From Listeria cornellensis FSL F6-0969 (GTDB taxonomy: Bacteria; Bacillota; Bacilli; Lactobacillales; Listeriaceae): a stretch of DNA of 64,000 nt. A model generated the notes under the pieces. That model searched no databases. It saw nothing but the letters and a program-made list of their open reading frames with translations, and had not been told where the DNA came from. Of the stretch, positions 20,248 to 29,509 are shown piece after piece. Numbering within the stretch: position 1 is the first letter of the stretch; each line of letters begins with the position of its first letter. The position numbers were made by a program, and so were the translations under genes. The DNA lies in NCBI RefSeq assembly GCF_000525855.1, contig NZ_AODE01000013.1:62001-126000 (forward strand), written 5' to 3'.

Positions 20248-20850
20248 TTAGAAATAATGCTTTCTAATGATATTTAGATAGTCTAGCCTCGGATTTAGAC
20301 CATAAGGAATCTGGTCTGCTACGTGCTTTAATTCTTGAAGGGTCACTGATTTTCTTCCACCATCAATCATTCGTTGCCAAAATGGCTGGAAATTTTCGAA
20401 GAGGATAAGGTAGACCTCGCCAAGTGTTTGAAAAGCGATGATAACAAAAACGATACCGTCTTGCTTCTGGACGCCTTCCATGTGTGTTAACTGATGTTGA
20501 TGAAAGTTACTAAGAGGAAATGAGCTTGTATTTTTGGTCTCCTTTGCTTCGAAGTCAATATACTTTCCTTGATAAACACCGTTATAGTCCGTGGTTGATG
20601 GTGTTTTGAAGTAGGCTTCCTTTATTTTTGCGCTACTTCTTTTTGGGTAATCAACACCGACGATTTGCACAGGGGTAGGTTTCTTGTGGATGATGGCAAT
20701 CCCATGGGTTAAATAGTAGGCGTTTGTGTCATTTAAATCTTGCTCGAGTGACATACCACGTTTTCCGTAAGAGACTGTCTTTTTTTGTGCAGTGGAGGAG
20801 GCAGGTGTGTTCGGCTGATACTTTTTTCCATTAGGATATCGTATGGCCAT
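20248..20850 (-). CDS. recU: Holliday junction resolvase RecU
   Basis: 200 residues. RecU cleaves Holliday junctions and modulates RecA in Firmicutes. The type II nuclease fold shows [10 protein letters not shown], the catalytic acidic residues in [20 protein letters not shown] (Asp, then Glu-x-Lys) and the KHYF end. GAGGTGAAT lies upstream. The recU-ponA pair is conserved in Bacillales. Confidence 0.95.
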   Translation of the reverse strand: MAIRYPNGKKYQPNTPASSTAQKKTVSYGKRGMSLEQDLNDTNAYYLTHGIAIIHKKPTPVQIVGVDYPKRSSAKIKEAYFKTPSTTDYNGVYQGKYIDFEAKETKNTSSFPLSNFHQHQLTHMEGVQKQDGIVFVIIAFQTLGEVYLILFENFQPFWQRMIDGGRKSVTLQELKHVADQIPYGLNPRLDYLNIIRKHYF

Positions 20851-21174
20851 CTGTCATTCACCTCTTTTAAATCGATAGAACGGCAGAACTAGCCATTCTT
20901 AATTTTGGACTAACACCTATTATAACAAATATAAATGAAAATGATAGGGGAAATCTGCCTATGTGCATATTATAAGTATTTGGAAAATCGGCGAAAAGCA
21001 AGACAGAACGTACCTTCGCATCGGGTTGTGTGCCGCAGAAAAAAAATCAATATTTTTTTTCGTTTCAGGGATTTCACTGTGATTTTTAATACGTTCCTCA
21101 CTAGAAAAGTAGGCGATTGCCATCAAATATGTTATGCTATTCTCATACTTTTATATAGAAGGAATTGGTTTTTT
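20851..21174. promoter_or_regulatory. Divergent intergenic region recU / yppE
   Basis: 324 bases without a supported gene. A TATAAT box reading toward recU lies at about 20920-20926 on the minus strand (GTTATAATAGG). The rest is AT-rich with an A8/T8 stretch near 21040-21060. A reading frame continuous with yppE begins at 20935 but lacks a ribosome-binding site and protein-like composition. AGAAGGAATTGG before 21175 is the yppE ribosome-binding site. Confidence 0.5.
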
Positions 21175-21525
21175 ATGAGCGAAATGAAGGATAAGACGAT
21201 AGAAATGTTACATCATAATGAGGCTATTTGGGAGCTTTACTTAGCTAATCGAGCCGAACAGCAGACTTTTGATTTTTATAAGGATATGAAGCCGTTTGTA
21301 GATGGGGTCAAGGAAACGTGTGATGCGTGGTTGGCGCTTGTGATTCCATGGGTGAATACGGCGCGCCCGACATACCTTGGAGAGGCGCAATTGCAGCAAG
21401 TGGCGGATAATATTCAGATGATTGCTGTTAGTGCGTTTAATGGGAAATCATTTTACAAGCATTTCAATGACCATTATCAATCGGTGGAATATACGTTGAA
21501 ACGAGTACTGGAGAAGGCGCCATGA
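21175..21525 (+). CDS. yppE: YppE-like protein (DUF1798)
   Basis: 116-residue, mainly helical cytoplasmic protein resembling the DUF1798/YppE family by size, by its WELYLANRAEQQTFDFYKD-type helix near the N-terminus and by position beside ypsA. ATG 21175 has AGAAGGA upstream. Its stop overlaps the ypsA start (ATGA). Function is unknown. Confidence 0.78.
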   Translation: MSEMKDKTIEMLHHNEAIWELYLANRAEQQTFDFYKDMKPFVDGVKETCDAWLALVIPWVNTARPTYLGEAQLQQVADNIQMIAVSAFNGKSFYKHFNDHYQSVEYTLKRVLEKAP

Positions 21526-22070
21526 AATCGATTTTTGTTTCGGGCTATAAGAATTTCGAATTGGGTATTTTTAAACGGGATGCGCCGGAAGCTGGATTTA
21601 TCAAGGAAGCAATCAAGCGACGGCTGATTGGGTTGGTGGATGATGGCTTGGAATGGGTGATTATTTCGGGGCAAATGGGTGTGGAGTTGTGGGCTGGTGA
21701 AGTGGTAGCCGAGCTCAAAAAAGAGGAACATGCGTTGAAATTAGCAGTTTTGACGCCATTTTTGAATCAGGAAAGTAATTGGAATGAGGGTAATCAGTTG
21801 TGGTATAATGAAATTGTTGGCGCAGCGGACTACGTGGCGGCTGTGACGAAAAGGGAGTATGAGAATCCGCGGCAGTTTCAATTGAAGGATCAGTTCGTTC
21901 TGGATCACACGGATGGGACACTGCTTGTCTATGATACCGAGCGAGAGGGTGCGCCTAAATTCTTCTATGAAAAAGCAAAGATGTATGCGGAGAATGGGGA
22001 TTACCCGATTTTTATGATTGATTTTTATGAGTTACAAGAAGTGGTAGATTCATTAAATGCCGATTTTTAA
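21522..22070 (+). CDS. ypsA: YpsA, SLOG-superfamily protein (DUF1273)
   Basis: 182 residues. The N-terminus MKSIFVSGYKNFELGIF and the central WVIISGQMGVELWAGEV loop match the Rossmann-like nucleotide-binding pattern of YpsA/DUF1273. Established knowledge links B. subtilis YpsA to cell division, and its gene lies next to gpsB. It starts with an ATGA overlap on yppE. Biochemical activity is unknown. Confidence 0.88.
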   Translation: MKSIFVSGYKNFELGIFKRDAPEAGFIKEAIKRRLIGLVDDGLEWVIISGQMGVELWAGEVVAELKKEEHALKLAVLTPFLNQESNWNEGNQLWYNEIVGAADYVAAVTKREYENPRQFQLKDQFVLDHTDGTLLVYDTEREGAPKFFYEKAKMYAENGDYPIFMIDFYELQEVVDSLNADF

Positions 22071-22207
22071 TGTTCTTTTTTGGCAAACGAAGGATTATAA
22101 ATTGACAAATGAGCCGAACTTTGAAAAAATGGAAGTATGTAACGTAAAGTAACGCTAGGTGATGAATGCTTTTTTTTCGTGGTATTTGATTCGTAGCTCC
22201 AAACCCT

Positions 22208-22329
22208 CAGCGTGTCGGCAAATGCTTAGATTCTAGGCAAAAGCGAGTACCAACGCGGAGCATACTAGTATATGTGAGTATTTGGAACGGAACTTTTAAT
22301 GACGAAGATGAGTATTTGGCGACACGCTG
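22208..22329 (+). repeat. Structured intergenic repeat, family B, copy 1
   Basis: A 122-base element between ypsA and gpsB. The outer arms are CAGCGTGTCGGCAAAT and ATTTGGCGACACGCTG. An inner stem pairs ACCAA with TTTGG, and the centre holds the near-palindrome CATACTAGTATATG. The copy at 33515-33633 has the same architecture and many shared bases (AAATGCTTAGA, CTAGGCAAA, GCGGAG, TTTTAA-GACG-AGATGAG). Differences fall on both sides of stems, which supports a conserved fold. The element ends about 44 bases before gpsB. Confidence 0.82.
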
Positions 22330-22373
22330 GTGTGACGTTAGCATACAGAAACTAGATATAGAGGTGAAGTTAA

Positions 22374-22706
22374 ATGGCTTCTGAACAATTCGAATATAAT
22401 TTGACTGGTAAAGAGATTTTAGAAAAAGAATTTAAAACAGGTCTTCGTGGTTATAATCCGGAAGATGTAGATGAATTTCTAGATAAAGTCATTAATGATT
22501 ACAGTACTTTTTCACAAGAAATTGAAGCTTTGCAACAAGAGAATTTGCGTCTTCGTGCCGAATTAGAAGATGCTCCGAAAGCAGTTGTAGCACCGAGTTT
22601 TCAACAAACAACACAGCCTGCTGGAACGACGAATTTCGATATTCTAAAACGACTAAGCAATCTCGAAAAACATGTTTTCGGAAATAAGCTAGACGACAAC
22701 CAATAA
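22374..22706 (+). CDS. gpsB: Cell division protein GpsB
   Basis: 110 residues. GpsB is a DivIVA-like adaptor that shuttles class A PBPs between sidewall and septum. The N-terminal DivIVA-like domain contains LTGKEILEKEFKTGLRGYNPEDVDEFLD; a short coiled coil and Gln/Pro/Thr linker lead to the C-terminal trimerisation helix (FDILKRLSNLEKHVFG). GAGGTG precedes the ATG. Its partner PonA is encoded nearby at 17616-20208. Confidence 0.95.
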   Translation: MASEQFEYNLTGKEILEKEFKTGLRGYNPEDVDEFLDKVINDYSTFSQEIEALQQENLRLRAELEDAPKAVVAPSFQQTTQPAGTTNFDILKRLSNLEKHVFGNKLDDNQ

Positions 22707-22723
22707 ACATGATAGAATGATTG

Positions 22724-23121
22724 AGGTAGCGTTTGGGTAATTGCTGTTTTCCCTATGAAAACAGAGGAAAGTCCATGCTCGCACGGCGCTGAAATTGCCC
22801 GTAGTGATCGTGCCTGGTGAAACAATAAGCCAGGGCACTCCGGTTTACCGGTTTGACGGCAGGTGACGCACCTAAGTCTTCGGATATGGTGTTCGAACCT
22901 TGAAAGTGCCACAGTGACGAAGTTCCATCAGAAATGGTGGAAGTGGAACGAGGTAAACCCCACGAGCGAGAAACCCAAATATTGGTAGGGGCACTTTTCC
23001 CGAGGAATAACAACGAGGGACGAGGTACATAGCTTCACCGCTATGTGCAGATAGATAATTACCGCTTTTGTGTGATCCTGTAATCACAGAAGTACAGAAC
23101 ATGGCTTACAAAACGCTATTA
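22724..23121 (+). ncRNA. rnpB: RNase P RNA, Bacillus (B) type
   Basis: The sequence contains the universal GAGGAAAGTCCATGCTCGCA segment and the 3' ACAGAACATGGCTTACA segment. The 5' end TAGCGTTT pairs with 3' AAACGCTA (about 23111-23118) to form P1. The internal GAAACCCAAAT and GAGGAATAACAACGAGGGACGAGG match the conserved core. The position after gpsB is the same as in B. subtilis. Ends are estimated from P1. A T8 tract at about 23250-23257 preceded by GAGC/GCTC may help terminate transcription. Confidence 0.95.
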
Positions 23122-23287
23122 TCAGGATGAATTAAAAAAAGTGAGGGCTGTTTCAAAGTCGGACGTATGGCGGATTTCTTATGCTAAGAGATGCCATAAC
23201 TTAGTGCACCATGTGTGTGACTAGGAGCGTGTGTCTTTTGGAATAGCTCTTTTTTTTAGATATTATTATGAGGCGAGGATGGCGATT

Positions 23288-24427
23288 ATGAGGGAATTTG
23301 AATTAGTGGCAACAGCTGCGGCTGGGCTTGAGGCGATTGTGGCAAAAGAAGTACGTCGGCTAGGTTATGAGTGTGAGGTTGATAATGGAAAAGTGTATTT
23401 TAAAGGGGACGAAATGGCGATTGCGAAGGCGAATTTATGGCTTCGTGTGGCGGATCGCGTGAAGATTGTTGTGGGGCGTTTTACGGCGACGACATTTGAC
23501 GATTTGTTTGAACAAACGAAGGCGCTACCTTGGGAAGATTTGTTGCCATTAGATGCGAATTTTCCGGTTGCTGGGAAATCGGTGAAATCGACCTTATTTA
23601 GTGTGCCGAATTGTCAAGCGATTACGAAAAAAGCGATTGTGAGCCGTTTGAGCGAAAAGTACCGCAGGCAGGGACGTTTGATGGAGTCGGGTGCTCTTTT
23701 TAAGCTGGAGGTTTCGATTTTAAAGGATGAAGTGACGATTACGCTTGATACGAGTGGTGCTGGATTACATAAACGTGGTTATCGTGTTGGTCAAGGTGGG
23801 GCTCCACTGAAGGAAACAATGGCTGCGGCGCTTGTGTTACTTACGAGTTGGCATCCTGATCGTCCATTTTATGATCCGGTTTGTGGTTCGGGGACGATAC
23901 CGATTGAGGCGGCTTGGATTGGACGGAATATCGCGCCTGGCTTGCGTCGGGATTTTGTGTGTGAATCGTGGGATTGGATGTCTGCGGATGTTTGGAAAGA
24001 AGCTCGCGCGGAAGCTGAGGCTGCGGCGAATCATGATCAACTGCTAGATATTACTGGGACGGATATTGATCACCGGATGATTGAGGTTTCGGAGCAGAAT
24101 GCGTTTGAGGCAGGACTGGAAGATGTGATCGAGTTCAAACAAATGCAAGTGGCTGATTTTACGACGGAAAAAGAATATGGTGTTATTGTTGCGAATCCGC
24201 CTTATGGGGAACGTTTGGAAGATGAGGAATCGGTTCGTGAACTGTATCGTGAAATGCGGGCAGTATATCGCAATATGCCAACGTGGTCGGTGTATGTGTT
24301 AACGAGTTATGAAATGTTTGAGGAAGTATACGCAAAACGAGCGACGAAGAAACGCAAACTATATAATGGTTATTTGCGGACGGATTTGTACCAATATTGG
24401 GGACCAAGACCGCCACGTAGAGATTAA
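23288..24427 (+). CDS. rlmL: THUMP-domain 23S rRNA guanine-N2 methyltransferase (RlmL/YpsC)
   Basis: 379 residues. An N-terminal ferredoxin-like/THUMP RNA-binding region (about residues 1-160) is followed by a Rossmann methyltransferase domain with the SAM motif DPVCGSGTIPIEAAW and the catalytic NPPYGERL. Such enzymes methylate a 23S rRNA guanine at N2; the shorter Firmicute form lacks the RlmK half of E. coli RlmKL. ATG 23288 has GAGGATGG upstream; an in-frame ATG nine bases earlier is a less likely start. It is the ypsC position in B. subtilis. Confidence 0.9.
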   Translation: MREFELVATAAAGLEAIVAKEVRRLGYECEVDNGKVYFKGDEMAIAKANLWLRVADRVKIVVGRFTATTFDDLFEQTKALPWEDLLPLDANFPVAGKSVKSTLFSVPNCQAITKKAIVSRLSEKYRRQGRLMESGALFKLEVSILKDEVTITLDTSGAGLHKRGYRVGQGGAPLKETMAAALVLLTSWHPDRPFYDPVCGSGTIPIEAAWIGRNIAPGLRRDFVCESWDWMSADVWKEARAEAEAAANHDQLLDITGTDIDHRMIEVSEQNAFEAGLEDVIEFKQMQVADFTTEKEYGVIVANPPYGERLEDEESVRELYREMRAVYRNMPTWSVYVLTSYEMFEEVYAKRATKKRKLYNGYLRTDLYQYWGPRPPRRD

Positions 24428-24446
24428 GGAAAGCGGGGGAATCAGG

Positions 24447-25968
24447 ATGTCGGAGAGTTTACAAGGGCTGGAACAGGAATTTTTGGATTATGTGAAAAAA
24501 ATTAGTGCGTTTGAAGAGGCGCTTAGCTTAGTTTATTGGGATCTGCGGACTGGTGCACCGGAAAAAGGAGCGACGCAGCGATCAGAAGTTATTGGCACGC
24601 TGAGTGGTGAAATTTTCAAAATGAAGGTTTCTGAGGAAATGGCGGCTTTTATTGCGGGCCTTTGGGTGGAAAAAGGGCATTTGTCTGATGTGACGCGCCG
24701 TTCTTTGGAAGAATGTAAAAAGGAATATGATTTGAATAAAAAAAATTCCGGCGAACGAATATGAGGCGTATACGAAATTGGTGGCGCAGGCAGAAACGAC
24801 TTGGACAACGGCACGTGCCAACAATGACTATGATTTATTTAAGCCTTATCTGGAGAAAATCATCGCGAGTAAGCGTAAATTTGTGGAATATTGGGGCTAT
24901 CAAGACAATCCTTATGATACCTTGCTTGATCAATATGAGCCAGGCATGACGGTGGCGGTATTGGATGATGTTTTCGCGAAACTGCGAGAAGCGATTTTGA
25001 TGTTGCGCGAAAAAGTCGAAGCCGCGAGTTACCAGCCAGATGGGACGTTACTGCATAAGAATGTGTCGAAAGCGAAACAAAAAGAGTTTAGCGAACGTAT
25101 TTTAACGAAAATGGGCTTTGATTTTGAGGCTGGACGATTGGATGATACGGTTCATCCGTTTGCGACGGGACTCAATATTGGGGATGTGCGGATTACGACG
25201 CGTTATGATGAAGCGAATTTTAAAATGGCGGTATTTGGTATTATTCATGAAGGCGGACACGCGATTTATGAGCAGAATATTAGTCCGAAACTGGTTGGAA
25301 CGCCGCTTGCGAATGGTGCTTCAATGGGGATTCACGAGTCCCAATCACTATTTTATGAAATTATCTTAGGGTCGAGTTTTGAATTTTGGCAGAGTAATTA
25401 TAAGGATTTTCAAGAGATTACGGCGCCTGCGTTTGATGATGTATCGGTGGAGGAATTTTATCGTGCGGTGAATCTTTCGGAGAGTTCGTTGATTCGGATT
25501 GAGGCGGACACATTGACGTATCCGCTGCATATTATGATTCGTTATGAGCTTGAAAAAGCGATTATGAACGGCGAAATTGGTGTGGATGAGTTGCGTGATG
25601 TGTGGAATGATAAGTATGAAGCGTATTTAGGTGTTCGTCCAGAAACGGATGCGGATGGCATTTTGCAGGATATTCATTGGTCTGGTGGCGATTTCGGGTA
25701 TTTCCCGTCGTATGCGCTCGGTTATATGTATGCGGCGCAGTTGTTTGAGGCACTTTCTAAGGCAGTTCCGAATGTGTCGGAAATTCTGGCAAGCGATGAT
25801 TACTCTCCAATTCGTGAATGGCTGACGGAGCATGTGCATCAATACGGTATGCTGAAAAAACCGCTGGAAATTTTGAAGGATACGACGGGTGAGGGTTTAA
25901 ATCCGGATTACTTGATTCAGCTTCTAAATGACCGCTATGACTTTATTTACAAATTAAATGAGGCGTGA
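24447..25968 (+). CDS. M32 (Taq-type) metallocarboxypeptidase (frameshifted here)
   Basis: Reconstructed 506-residue zinc carboxypeptidase. The zinc site is HEGGH (FGIIHEGGHAIYEQ) with the downstream glutamate in IHESQSLFYE; the motif DNPYDTLLDQYEPGM is typical of M32 peptidases. An A8 run at about 24738-24745 breaks the frame; deleting one A gives NKKIPANEYEAYTKL and joins the two halves. The protein has no signal peptide, so it probably trims peptides in the cytoplasm. The position between rlmL and xpt matches L. monocytogenes. Confidence 0.9.
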
Positions 25969-26037
25969 AAAGCGTTTTTATCTAAAAATAAGGTTGACCC
26001 GCCATAGTTTGAAAGCTATAATAATGGAATAACTTTA

Positions 26038-26146
26038 TGAAAATGGGATATGACTCTAAGTATGACACGAAGCACTACTCCTTCTTTTTTTGTAGGACGA
26101 AGATTATGCTTTAAATAAATGGAGCGCTTATCGCCAATTTACTGGG
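26038..26146 (+). repeat. Diverged family B-like intergenic element (copy 3)
   Basis: Located between the M32 peptidase gene and the guanine riboswitch. It shares AAATGGAGCGCTT-TCGC (about 26117-26134) with 53653-53672 and resembles the 3' arm of the family B elements. The 5' half is poorly conserved and no clean outer stem is visible, so the membership is tentative. Confidence 0.4.
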
Positions 26147-26162
26147 TTATACACCAAACTGA

Positions 26163-26239
26163 ATTCACTTATATAAAAGCTGTAATATGGACAGCAAGTT
26201 TCTACCTAGTTACCGTAAATGACTGGACTATGAGTGAGA
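26163..26239 (+). promoter_or_regulatory. Purine riboswitch, guanine type
   Basis: P1 pairs TCACT with AGTGA. The core residues TATAA, TTTCTAC and GGACTAT are present. P2 is GCTGT/ACAGC and P3 CTAGT/ACTGG, with loop bases ATATGG and CCGTAAA matching the L2-L3 kissing pattern. The specificity base before TAT is C (about 26228), which indicates guanine/hypoxanthine. It lies about 130 bases before xpt, the same control as B. subtilis xpt-pbuX. Confidence 0.95.
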
Positions 26240-26285
26240 GTAACGTTTTATAAGGAAGGTGGCGAATGGTGCTGCCTTTTTACGT

Positions 26286-26947
<662 letters not shown>

Positions 26948-26951
26948 CGCG

Positions 26952-28256
26952 ATGCTAGGAAAAGGGAGAATTGCGGCACTTGGTTTTCAACACGTATTGG
27001 CGATGTACGCGGGGGCAGTTATTGTCCCGCTTTTGATTGGTGGGGCGCTTGGATTTACGAGTGCTCAGATGACTTATCTGGTTTCGATTGATATTTTTAT
27101 GTGCGGGATTGCGACTTTACTGCAGTTGACGATGAACCGCTTTTTTGGAATAGGACTGCCGGTTGTGTTGGGATGTGCAGTTCAGGCGATTGCACCGATT
27201 ATTTTGATTGGTGAGCAGTACGGGATTGGCGCGATTTACGGCTCGATTATTGTTTCGGGGATTTTTGTCGTTCTGATTGCCCCGTTTTTCTCGATGGTTG
27301 TGCGGTTTTTTCCACCTGTTGTGACGGGCTCGGTTGTCACGATTATTGGTTTAACGTTGATTCCAGTGGCGATTAATAATCTAGCCGGTGGACAAAGTGC
27401 TGCGGATTTTGGATCGCTTTATAATCTGGGGCTCGGTTTTGGGACGTTATTCGTTATTATTTTAGTGTACCGCTTCGGTCGTGGATTCAGTAAGGCGATT
27501 GCGGTGTTGATTGGACTCGTTGCTGGTTCGATATTTGCGGCAATTTATCGTGGTATTTCGGTGCAACCAGTGGTCGATGCACCCATGTTTCATATGCCTA
27601 CGCCGTTTTACTTTGGGATGCCAACGTTTAACTGGGCGGCGATTTTGACGATGATTTTGATTGCATTAGTGAGTATGGTGGAATCGACGGGGGTTTACTT
27701 TGCACTTTCTGATATTACGAAGCGAAAACTCGAAAAGTCGGATTTGACAAAGGGGTATCGGGCAGAGGGTTTAGCGATTATTTTAGGCGGTGTTTTTAAT
27801 ACATTTCCTTACACGGCTTATTCGCAAAATGTTGGGTTAGTGCAGTTATCTGGTATTAAAACGCGAAAAGTAATCTACGTGACGGCGGGGATTTTAATTG
27901 TGTTAGGCTTATTGCCAAAAGTGGGTGCGGTCACGACGATTATTCCAACGCCAGTACTTGGTGGGGCGATGGTTGCGATGTTTGGTATGGTTGTCGCTCA
28001 AGGCATTAAGATGCTCGGTAAGGTTAACTTTGCGTCACAGGAGAACTTGTTGATTATCGCATGTTCTGTTGGTGTAGGGCTTGGTGTGACAGTTGTTCCG
28101 GATCTTTTCAAAGTATTACCGGATTTCATTCAATTGTTTACGAGCAATGGGATTGTGGCTGGAAGTATCACGGCGATTGTTTTGAATATTATTTTTAACA
28201 TCATTCCGCATCGTAAGGAAAAAGAAGTGGTGGAGCCTGCGCGCATCGATTTTTAG
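26952..28256 (+). CDS. pbuX: Xanthine permease PbuX
   Basis: 434 residues from ATG 26952 (GGAGGGGGAG upstream, inside xpt). NCS2/nucleobase-ascorbate transporter with about 12-14 membrane segments. Typical motifs are FQHVLAMYAGAVIVPLLIG at the N-terminus, QAIAPI in helix 3 and ESTGVYF in helix 8, where the Glu contributes to the substrate site. It probably imports xanthine by proton symport. It is the second gene of the riboswitch-controlled operon. Confidence 0.94.
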   Translation: MLGKGRIAALGFQHVLAMYAGAVIVPLLIGGALGFTSAQMTYLVSIDIFMCGIATLLQLTMNRFFGIGLPVVLGCAVQAIAPIILIGEQYGIGAIYGSIIVSGIFVVLIAPFFSMVVRFFPPVVTGSVVTIIGLTLIPVAINNLAGGQSAADFGSLYNLGLGFGTLFVIILVYRFGRGFSKAIAVLIGLVAGSIFAAIYRGISVQPVVDAPMFHMPTPFYFGMPTFNWAAILTMILIALVSMVESTGVYFALSDITKRKLEKSDLTKGYRAEGLAIILGGVFNTFPYTAYSQNVGLVQLSGIKTRKVIYVTAGILIVLGLLPKVGAVTTIIPTPVLGGAMVAMFGMVVAQGIKMLGKVNFASQENLLIIACSVGVGLGVTVVPDLFKVLPDFIQLFTSNGIVAGSITAIVLNIIFNIIPHRKEKEVVEPARIDF

Positions 28257-28321
28257 CAGTCGTTTGCCGGCGATTTCTATGGTATAATAAGGACTTACAT
28301 AGAAATCTAGGAGGAACGAAA

Positions 28322-29201
28322 ATGACGAATCAAAAAGATAATTTATTAGTCGTGGATGGCATGGCTTTATTATTTCGTGCTTTTTTTTGCGACGGCGGTT
28401 TCGAAGCAATTCATGGTTAATCAACACGGGGTACCAACGAATGGTGTGCAAGGGTTTATGAAGCATCTTTTTGCAGCGATTGATCAAAATAACCCAACGC
28501 ACACCCTTATTTGCTGGGATATGGGTTCGCAGACGTTTCGTAATGAGCTGTACAGTGGGTATAAGGCGGAGCGTAAAGCGCCACCAGAAGAGTTGATACC
28601 ACAATTTGATTTGGTGAAGGAAGTCGCGGCTTCTTTTGGCTTTATTAATGTTGGAGTGCCTGGTTTTGAGGCGGATGATTGTATTGGTACGGTGACGGTG
28701 AAAATGGCAGGAACGGGTATCGATACGACCGTTTTGAGCGGAGACAAGGATTTGTTACAACTTATCGCGCCGACGAATGATGTGTGGATTTTGCAAAAAG
28801 GATACGGGAATTATAAGCAGTATAATGAGGCGGCTTTTGTCGAAGAGTGGGGCATTACCCCGACACAGTTTATTGACGTGAAGGCACTGATGGGTGATAC
28901 GAGTGATGGTTATCCAGGTGTTCGTGGCATAGGTGAAAAAACAGCTCTAAAATTAATTCAGCAGTATGAGACGATTGACGGCATTCTTTCGCATGTGGAT
29001 GAATTAAAACCTGGGCAGCAGACGAAATTGAAAGAAGACTTGGAGATGCTACGCTTATCTAGACAGTTGGCCGAGATTCATACGAGTGTGCCATTGGAAT
29101 TTGATATTGCACAGTGCGTGTATCGGGGGTTATTGCCAGAAGCAATCGATGTTGTGGAGCAGTACGGTTTGAAATCCTTAAGACGAGATATTATGTTATA
29201 A
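28322..29201 (+). CDS. ypcP: 5'-3' exonuclease (YpcP type, frameshifted here)
   Basis: Reconstructed 292-residue flap endonuclease-like exonuclease, related to the N-terminal nuclease domain of DNA polymerase I. Metal-binding acidic clusters are VVDGMALLFR, CWDMGSQTFRNELY, FEADDCIGT and VLSGDKDLLQL; the helix-hairpin-helix is GVRGIGEKTALKLI. AGGAGG precedes ATG 28322. A T8 run at 28381-28388 breaks the frame; removing one T gives LFRAFFATAVSKQF and restores the protein. It probably helps remove RNA primers, backing up PolA. Confidence 0.92.
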
Positions 29202-29210
29202 AAAATGAGG

Positions 29211-29242
29211 TAGCCTTGCAGAAATGCGAGGTTTTTTTTTGT
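29211..29242 (+). terminator. Terminator after ypcP
   Basis: The stem CCTTGCA / TGCGAGG with loop GAAA is followed by a T9 run. Confidence 0.85.
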
Positions 29243-29454
29243 AGTAAATCTAGCATAAAATCAAAGTGTCTCGTAATGAAATAAATAGTAACATTTTTTT
29301 GTAGCAAAACGTAAAAAAAACGGACTAGGAAAATGGATTTCTGTATGATAAACTAAATAGCGAAACTGGCTAGATGCAGAAGGAGGAATTAAGGACATCA
29401 ATGAAATGAGAAGATAATTTCTAGAAGGGGTGATTCTCTTACAGCAGGACAAAA

Positions 29455-29509
29455 CATTGTTACAATTTTCTTTCTAAATAATATATAATACCTTAAAAGG
29501 AGATGCGAG
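29455..29509 (+). promoter_or_regulatory. Promoter and leader of the LPXTG protein gene
   Basis: TTACAA (about 29459) and TATAAT (about 29483) are spaced by about 18 bases, followed by AAAAGGAG at about 29497-29504 as the ribosome-binding site. The preceding 29246-29454 is AT-rich with short A/T runs and holds no recognised gene. Confidence 0.55.

Noticed and set aside
20935-21174. N-terminal extension of yppE
   Set aside because: The upstream in-frame segment is basic and low in protein-like character. ATG 21175 has its own ribosome-binding site and gives the family's normal length.
22601-23102. Minus-strand ORFs opposite rnpB
   Set aside because: They overlap a certain structural RNA gene and show no protein family features.
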